Notes under the pieces: generated by a model | Seen by the model: only the letters and a program-made list of their open reading frames with translations | Told to the model about the DNA's origin: nothing | Database searches by the model: none | Program-made: the position numbers and the translations under genes | Source: Ferruginibacter yonginensis | Lineage (GTDB): Bacteria > Bacteroidota > Bacteroidia > Chitinophagales > Chitinophagaceae | Length of the DNA: 64,000 nucleotides | Direction: 5' to 3' | Assembly (NCBI RefSeq): GCF_042651465.1 | Contig: NZ_JBHSCZ010000001.1 | Coordinates: 434,001-498,000, forward strand | Shown here: piece by piece, positions 60,050-64,000 of the stretch | Numbering within the stretch: the stretch's first letter is position 1 | Layout: each line of letters starts with the position of its first letter

Positions 60050-61369
60050 CTAGGCTTTATAGCGCCATTTTGCAATTAACATGGTTACTAAACCTGCTAA
60101 CATCAACATTACAGCAATAACTTCTGCTTGGGTTGATTGTAACCCGAAGATGGTGTACGTTTTATTTACTCTAATTAACTCTACAAAAAAACGTTCCATA
60201 CCATTAAATACTAAGTAAATACCAAACATCATTAATGGTATTTTAATTTTTTTACGAATGGCCCATAATACTAAAAAAAGAAAAGTACAAAATATGGTTT
60301 CGTATAAAGGTGTTGGAAAAACAGGTTGAGGTAACACACTGTAATGATCATCAGTAACACCCGGCATCACAACACCATCATTGTTTACATTTTGCGGATA
60401 GCTATATGCAAATAACCAAGTAGGCAAAAATGAGGGTCCTTTGAAAGATTTATGAGCCACTTCGCTGAGCGTTTTTGATGTACGGTCAGTAACGTAGGCT
60501 TCTTTACCATTTCGGTCGATAATTTTTCCTTCTAAAAAATAGGTAGAATCTTTTTGTAAGGCTTTTTCGAATTCGCCAGCCCCAGCAATACTTACATTAC
60601 CAGAGCGATCGCTTATATAGGCGCTGTTGTAGATGCCCCAATCACCATCACCAGCTACTTGGCAGCCAATTCTGCCGATGGCATAAGCTATCATTAGGCT
60701 GGGAGCTGCAGCATCAACTAAATGCGTTAAAGAAATTCGCTTTTTGTGTGCATACCAACAAACAGCAGCAGCAGCCATGATTAAACCACCGTAAAAAGTA
60801 AGCCCACTTACAGAAAATAATTTTCCGATTGGATCAGCCATAAACTCATCCCAATGTTCAAAATTATCGAAAAGTTTTGCGCCTAAAATACCAAATATGA
60901 GTGAAATAATAACAATATCGCCTACCCTATCGTGAGGCCAAATACGTACTTTTCTAGCTTCTGGAGTTTTTAATTTTTGTTTGTTTTTTTCAAAATACTT
61001 TAATCCCACTAACAAAATTGCCATAAGTAAACCACCTACAACACTACCACTTTTTGAAAATATGTACTCCTGTGTGGAGATATCTGCTGGTTTAAAAAAC
61101 AATAAGCCTAGTAACTTTGCACCAAAAATAAAACCTACTAACGCATTGTAAAACAACTCTAATAATGAAGCAGGTTTGCCCACAACAATAGTTTCTTCTG
61201 AGGGCAATAATAAACCTTGCTTTTCTTTACGTTTTAACTCAGCATTTATTACCAAAGCAGCAGCAACAAATGATAAGGCTACCATTAAGCCAAATGTGTT
61301 TAAAATTTTTAAACCATTCCATTCAACACCAAACCAATCTTTGAAAACGTAATATAAATTCGGATACAT
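60050..61369 (-). CDS. lgt: Prolipoprotein diacylglyceryl transferase Lgt (enlarged)
   Basis: Lgt attaches diacylglycerol to the lipobox cysteine of prolipoproteins. The signature IGRIGCQVAGDGDWG lies at residues 231-245, with the substrate-binding arginine R233. Membrane segments occur at about 25-43, 72-95, 108-123, 150-167, 185-205, 220-238, 360-375 and 405-432. The protein is 439 aa, against about 290 in E. coli, because of an N-terminal extension and an inserted loop at residues 250-345, which ends at the conserved block PQPVFPTPLYE. Several lipoproteins in this window (FKBP, DUF1573, fasciclin) are its expected substrates. Confidence 0.92.
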   Translation of the reverse strand: MYPNLYYVFKDWFGVEWNGLKILNTFGLMVALSFVAAALVINAELKRKEKQGLLLPSEETIVVGKPASLLELFYNALVGFIFGAKLLGLLFFKPADISTQEYIFSKSGSVVGGLLMAILLVGLKYFEKNKQKLKTPEARKVRIWPHDRVGDIVIISLIFGILGAKLFDNFEHWDEFMADPIGKLFSVSGLTFYGGLIMAAAAVCWYAHKKRISLTHLVDAAAPSLMIAYAIGRIGCQVAGDGDWGIYNSAYISDRSGNVSIAGAGEFEKALQKDSTYFLEGKIIDRNGKEAYVTDRTSKTLSEVAHKSFKGPSFLPTWLFAYSYPQNVNNDGVVMPGVTDDHYSVLPQPVFPTPLYETIFCTFLFLVLWAIRKKIKIPLMMFGIYLVFNGMERFFVELIRVNKTYTIFGLQSTQAEVIAVMLMLAGLVTMLIAKWRYKA

Positions 61370-61411
61370 TTATTGTATTTAAAGTGAAATTTTTAAGTGC
61401 TGCAATATAAT

Positions 61412-61484
61412 AAAAAGTCACCGTTGCTTGCCTGATTATGTTCGAAAGTATTTATCAAACAACACCAAACAATACGGTGACTTT
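61412..61484 (-). terminator. Long-looped inverted repeat after the bacilliredoxin gene
   Basis: AAAGTCACCGT and ACGGTGACTTT are perfect 11-bp arms separated by 49 nt. On the minus strand the second arm leads into TTTTTATT, so the element could terminate the bacilliredoxin transcript. The unusually long loop may instead hold a small RNA structure. Confidence 0.5.
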
Positions 61485-61502
61485 ACAAAAAAACGTAGCT
61501 AA

Positions 61503-61919
61503 TTAGTTACAATGTGCTTCAAATGCTCCTTTCAAATTATCAGCAATCATTTGTGCACTTCTACCTTCAATCATATGACGTTCAATCATATGCACCAATT
61601 GACCATTTTTAAATAATGCAATAGCTGGTGATGATGGTGGGTAAGGTAATAAATGTTTACGCACTTCATTAACTGCTTCAACATCAAAACCTGCAAAGCT
61701 GGTGGTAATTTGGTTAGGCTTTTTTGTTGCAGTTGCTACAGCCATTAAAACGCCTGGCCTAGCAGTACCTGCACTACAACCGCATACTGAATTGATCATT
61801 ACTAATGTAGTACCTTCTTGTTTTAAGGCACTATCAACATCGCTTGCGGTAAGTAATTCTGTGAAACCATTTTCGGTTAACTCTTCCTTCATTGGAATAA
61901 CTATCTCTGCTGGATACAT
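61503..61919 (-). CDS. Bacilliredoxin (BrxA/BrxB, YphP/YqiW family)
   Basis: The 138-aa protein has the CGC motif at C46 and C48 (MINSVCGCSAG), characteristic of bacilliredoxins that remove bacillithiol from S-bacillithiolated proteins. The N-terminal YPAEIVIPMKEEL and the segments SFAGFDVEAVNEVRKHLLPYPPSSPA and IERHMIEGRSA are typical of the family. Together with bshB1 at 20.7 kb it indicates a bacillithiol redox system. It is followed by the lgt gene on the same strand, separated by the long inverted repeat. Confidence 0.92.
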   Translation of the reverse strand: MYPAEIVIPMKEELTENGFTELLTASDVDSALKQEGTTLVMINSVCGCSAGTARPGVLMAVATATKKPNQITTSFAGFDVEAVNEVRKHLLPYPPSSPAIALFKNGQLVHMIERHMIEGRSAQMIADNLKGAFEAHCN

Positions 61920-62112
61920 ATTTTCTAAATTTAGTAATGCAAAATTACATGCTTATTTGCACAATCAGTTCTGCATATTTTTCATTTTGGGAAAATAAAT
62001 ACGCCATATTGGCAATAATAATTTTATAAAAATGCCATAAAGGCACTAAAAATACAATGGAATATAAATTGAAGTGCTTAAGACATTATAAAACAATTAA
62101 AATTTAAAAAGT

Positions 62113-62547
62113 ATGTCATACGTAAATGTAAAAAATCACCGTTCATTTGATGGATTAATGAAAGAGTTGTTTAATGAATTTCCAGCCGTGGTAAGTAAAA
62201 CGATGAGAGAAGATATTTTACACTTTCCTCCAGTAAATATTATTGAAACAACTGAAGGGTTCAAATTATCATTATCAGTTCCCGGTTTTGAAAAAACTGA
62301 TTTTGCTGTAAAACTTGATAACAATATTTTGCAAGTAAGTGCTTCGAAAAAAGCAGTTGAAAATGTTGAAACTGAAAAGTTCGTAAGAAATGAATTTTCA
62401 GTAAAAAGTTTTAAAAGAAGCTTTACATTAAATGAAAAAATTGATGCTGATCAAATTACAGCACAGTACGAAAATGGAATACTCAACATCAATTTGATGA
62501 AGAAAGCACCCATAAATAGTACAGTTAAAGAAATTAGTATTATTTAA
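62113..62547 (+). CDS. Small heat-shock protein, Hsp20/alpha-crystallin family
   Basis: The 144-aa protein has the alpha-crystallin domain from about residue 35: NIIETTEGFKLSLSVPGFEKTDFAVKLDNNILQVSASKK, followed by VKSFKRSFTLNEKIDADQI and the conserved QYENGILNINLMKK (the A-x-x-x-N-G-V/I-L signature). It binds unfolding proteins as an ATP-independent holdase. It is transcribed alone and a terminator is shared with the convergent fasciclin gene. No heat-shock promoter element could be identified. Confidence 0.93.
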   Translation: MSYVNVKNHRSFDGLMKELFNEFPAVVSKTMREDILHFPPVNIIETTEGFKLSLSVPGFEKTDFAVKLDNNILQVSASKKAVENVETEKFVRNEFSVKSFKRSFTLNEKIDADQITAQYENGILNINLMKKAPINSTVKEISII

Positions 62548-62571
62548 TTAAAGCAGTAGCATGTTTAAAAT

Positions 62572-62604
62572 AAAAAAGCTCCGAATAAATTTCGGAGCTT
62601 TTTT
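62572..62604. terminator. Bidirectional terminator
   Basis: AAAAAAGCTCCGAA and TTCGGAGCTTTTTT form a perfect 14-bp stem between the Hsp20 gene and the convergent fasciclin gene. Confidence 0.9.
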
Positions 62605-62622
62605 ATTTGATGATTTTGAAAC

Positions 62623-63834
62623 CTATTGAGGCAATAAAACTTGATCTATTTTATGTATAACGCCATTTACATAGAACTGATCACTTGTACCAGTTGCAGC
62701 AGTAGGGTTAATCAAAATATTTGATGCTGATGCATTGGCTGCACCTCTTACTGTAGCAGCGCTAACAAAAGGGCCAGCAAAAGTTGCTTGTAACCTAATA
62801 CCAGGGTGCATTGCAAAAGCAGGGTCTGTATTTAACAAAGTTGGGTAGTTGGTGGCTACACTAGGGAAGTTAACAGTGAATGCTGTATTACTAAATAAAT
62901 GTGTAACTAAAATACCCCTAACTGTTCTTGCACTCAACGCACCAAATAAAGCTGGGTTTTGGAACACATTTGGTGAAGCAGCTAAAGTAGCAGCCGTAGC
63001 AGCGGCTGTTGCAGGTGGAAAACCTTGTGCAATTAAAGCTTGGGTAATTGCTCCTGTTAGTAAAGCTTGGAAAGCAGCATCTGTTGGTGCAAATACTGTT
63101 AAGTTAGCACCACCATTTAATAATGCTGCTTGCAAAGGTCCAGGCGTTACAGCACCACTATCCGCTCTTAAAATAGCTGCTCTCAAGTAAGTTAAACCAG
63201 TTACTGGGGTAGCATCTGCATTAATTCTATCCCACAATGTAGTAGTTACTGGTGGTGCTACAATAGCAGCCACATGATGAATGTTACCATTAAATGCTTT
63301 TACATTTAAAGGTGTGGTCATCGGAATTGTATTTGCTCTTAAAATACCTGGTCTTTTAGATAAATATGATCTGAAAGTAACAAAAGGCGCCGTTGGTGAA
63401 GGAAAAATAGAAGTACCTACAGTAAAATTAGGAAAACCTGCACCAATACCAGCGGTATCATAACGCTGTGGAATTGTATTATAAGAAACAATACCAGCAG
63501 CTGTTGCTACTGGAGTTGCTGAAATAACTGCACTACTAAAACCAGAGGCCATCATAGCAGCATTATCTGGCACTAACAAAGTATACTCATTATTAGAGGT
63601 AGTTGAATTGTATAAATTCACAAAATTTACAGTACCATTACTAGCAATTCTTACCAAGCGGTAATACATACTATCGTTCGGATTTGCTCTTAATGTAGAA
63701 TCTAATGTAATGCCTGATTTTGTAGTAGTTGGGATAGCAAATTGATCTACACCTTTGTTACATGATGCTAATAAAGCACCTGCAACTACCATTGGCAAAA
63801 CAGCTGTTTTAATATTATTTAATAAAGTATTCAT
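62623..63834 (-). CDS. Fasciclin (FAS1) domain lipoprotein
   Basis: A lipoprotein signal with lipobox LLASC (C25) opens the 403-aa protein. Two FAS1-type regions are visible. One lies at about residues 40-195 (NEYTLLVPDNAAMMASGF). The second, at about 200-403, carries the H1 motif LTVFAPTDAAFQALL and the H2-like end FYVNGVIHKIDQVLLPQ, with an Ala/Thr-rich middle. FAS1 domains mediate adhesion or ligand contact at the cell surface. It follows the partial TonB-dependent receptor gene by 24 nt on the same strand, so the two are probably one operon, and a surface lipoprotein paired with the receptor is likely. Confidence 0.85.
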   Translation of the reverse strand: MNTLLNNIKTAVLPMVVAGALLASCNKGVDQFAIPTTTKSGITLDSTLRANPNDSMYYRLVRIASNGTVNFVNLYNSTTSNNEYTLLVPDNAAMMASGFSSAVISATPVATAAGIVSYNTIPQRYDTAGIGAGFPNFTVGTSIFPSPTAPFVTFRSYLSKRPGILRANTIPMTTPLNVKAFNGNIHHVAAIVAPPVTTTLWDRINADATPVTGLTYLRAAILRADSGAVTPGPLQAALLNGGANLTVFAPTDAAFQALLTGAITQALIAQGFPPATAAATAATLAASPNVFQNPALFGALSARTVRGILVTHLFSNTAFTVNFPSVATNYPTLLNTDPAFAMHPGIRLQATFAGPFVSAATVRGAANASASNILINPTAATGTSDQFYVNGVIHKIDQVLLPQ

Positions 63835-63858
63835 TTTATAATTTTTTTATTGTTTGTA

Positions 63859-64000
63859 TTAATACAAGTTAAAACCAACGCTTACATAGTATAAACCACC
63901 TACTACTGAGTTACCAGTTGCGTTAATGTAATATTGATTCAACAAATTGTTAGCACCAACTTTTAAAATAGTTTTAGTGGCAGGCAATTTAGCACTTACT
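63859..64000 (-). CDS. TonB-dependent receptor, C-terminal end (runs off the right edge)
   Basis: Only the last 47 codons are inside the window. They read, near the end, KVGANNLLNQYYIN followed by GLYYVSVGFNLY and a TAA stop. The segment V-x-N-L-L-N-Q-Y-Y and the final aromatic strand are the typical last two strands of a TonB-dependent outer-membrane receptor barrel. The gene probably begins outside the window and is co-transcribed with the fasciclin lipoprotein gene, 24 nt downstream. Confidence 0.75.
   Translation of the reverse strand, partial: VSAKLPATKTILKVGANNLLNQYYINATGNSVVGGLYYVSVGFNLY

Overview
This 64 kb window is a stretch of AT-rich chromosome from a member of the Bacteroidota, most likely the order Chitinophagales (a Chitinophagaceae-like organism). 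The evidence is consistent across the window. Promoters carry the TAnnTTTG -7 element. SecD and SecF are fused. There is a DUF4294 protein, a DUF2027-Smr protein and an HU-CCDC81/SPOR-like protein. Outer-membrane beta-barrels and a TonB-dependent receptor are present, and bacillithiol genes (bshB1 and a bacilliredoxin) sit beside meso-diaminopimelate metabolism (dapF). Almost everything is chromosomal housekeeping: no phage, integrase, transposase, CRISPR array or toxin-antitoxin pair was seen.

Layout. 1-5.9 kb: 5' part of smc (minus), an orphan small ORF, the overlapping tatD-tcdA pair, a secreted DUF4412/GLPGLI-like protein, a frameshifted outer-membrane barrel gene behind a C7 tract, and a secreted TPR protein. 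6-13.5 kb: dnaG, a membrane-anchored unknown, the catalytic subunit of a split methylmalonyl-CoA mutase, and a large secreted BNR/sortilin-fold protein. 13.3-16.5 kb (minus): a tiny basic protein, a cysteine-rich radical SAM protein, a membrane protein and an agmatinase-family enzyme. 16.7-22.5 kb (plus): ccmE-ccmF, DUF4294, bshB1 and a fatty-acid desaturase. 22.6-24.3 kb: a DUF1003 gene whose 3' end has been copied twice in a decayed tandem array with conserved hairpins, followed by a GC-rich dispersed repeat. 24.3-31.9 kb: glnS, a VOC protein, membrane proteins, tRNA-Cys, a nucleoside phosphorylase, dapF, corA, a NUDIX hydrolase and a DinB protein. 32 kb: RNase P RNA (rnpB). 32.5-39.9 kb: a secreted EEP-fold hydrolase, a DtxR/MntR regulator, a DUF1648 protein, Smr, L-serine dehydratase, FKBP, an HU-like protein and a DnaJ/CbpA co-chaperone. 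40-44.8 kb: an autoregulated tetR-tolC-emrA-emrB type efflux operon with a clear operator. 44.8-48.8 kb: the second copy of the dispersed repeat, aquaporin, CYTH and DUF805 proteins, groES-groEL. 49-56 kb: nusB, DUF1573, yajC, coaE, an aminotransferase and secDF. 56-64 kb: an A-type Fe-S carrier, rpmE (type B), yajQ, a TonB-linked barrel receptor, lgt, a bacilliredoxin, a small heat-shock protein, a fasciclin lipoprotein and the C-terminus of a further TonB-dependent receptor.

How the genes connect. Envelope biogenesis recurs: yajC and secDF for translocation, lgt for lipoprotein maturation, ccmE/ccmF for cytochrome c, and several beta-barrels. Thiol redox is represented by bshB1 and the bacilliredoxin, about 40 kb apart. 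Proteostasis is represented by groESL, DnaJ/CbpA, Hsp20 and FKBP.

The most unusual sequence is 22.87-24.28 kb. There a coding tail plus about 430 nt of non-coding DNA is repeated. An 83-nt two-hairpin module is identical between copies while the rest has diverged, and the coding tail remains readable, with only synonymous changes in the second copy. No complete, obviously new biological system could be identified. The other leads are a cysteine-rich radical SAM protein, CxxxY-type CcmE, a candidate operator in front of the receptor gene, and direct repeats between the aminotransferase and secDF.
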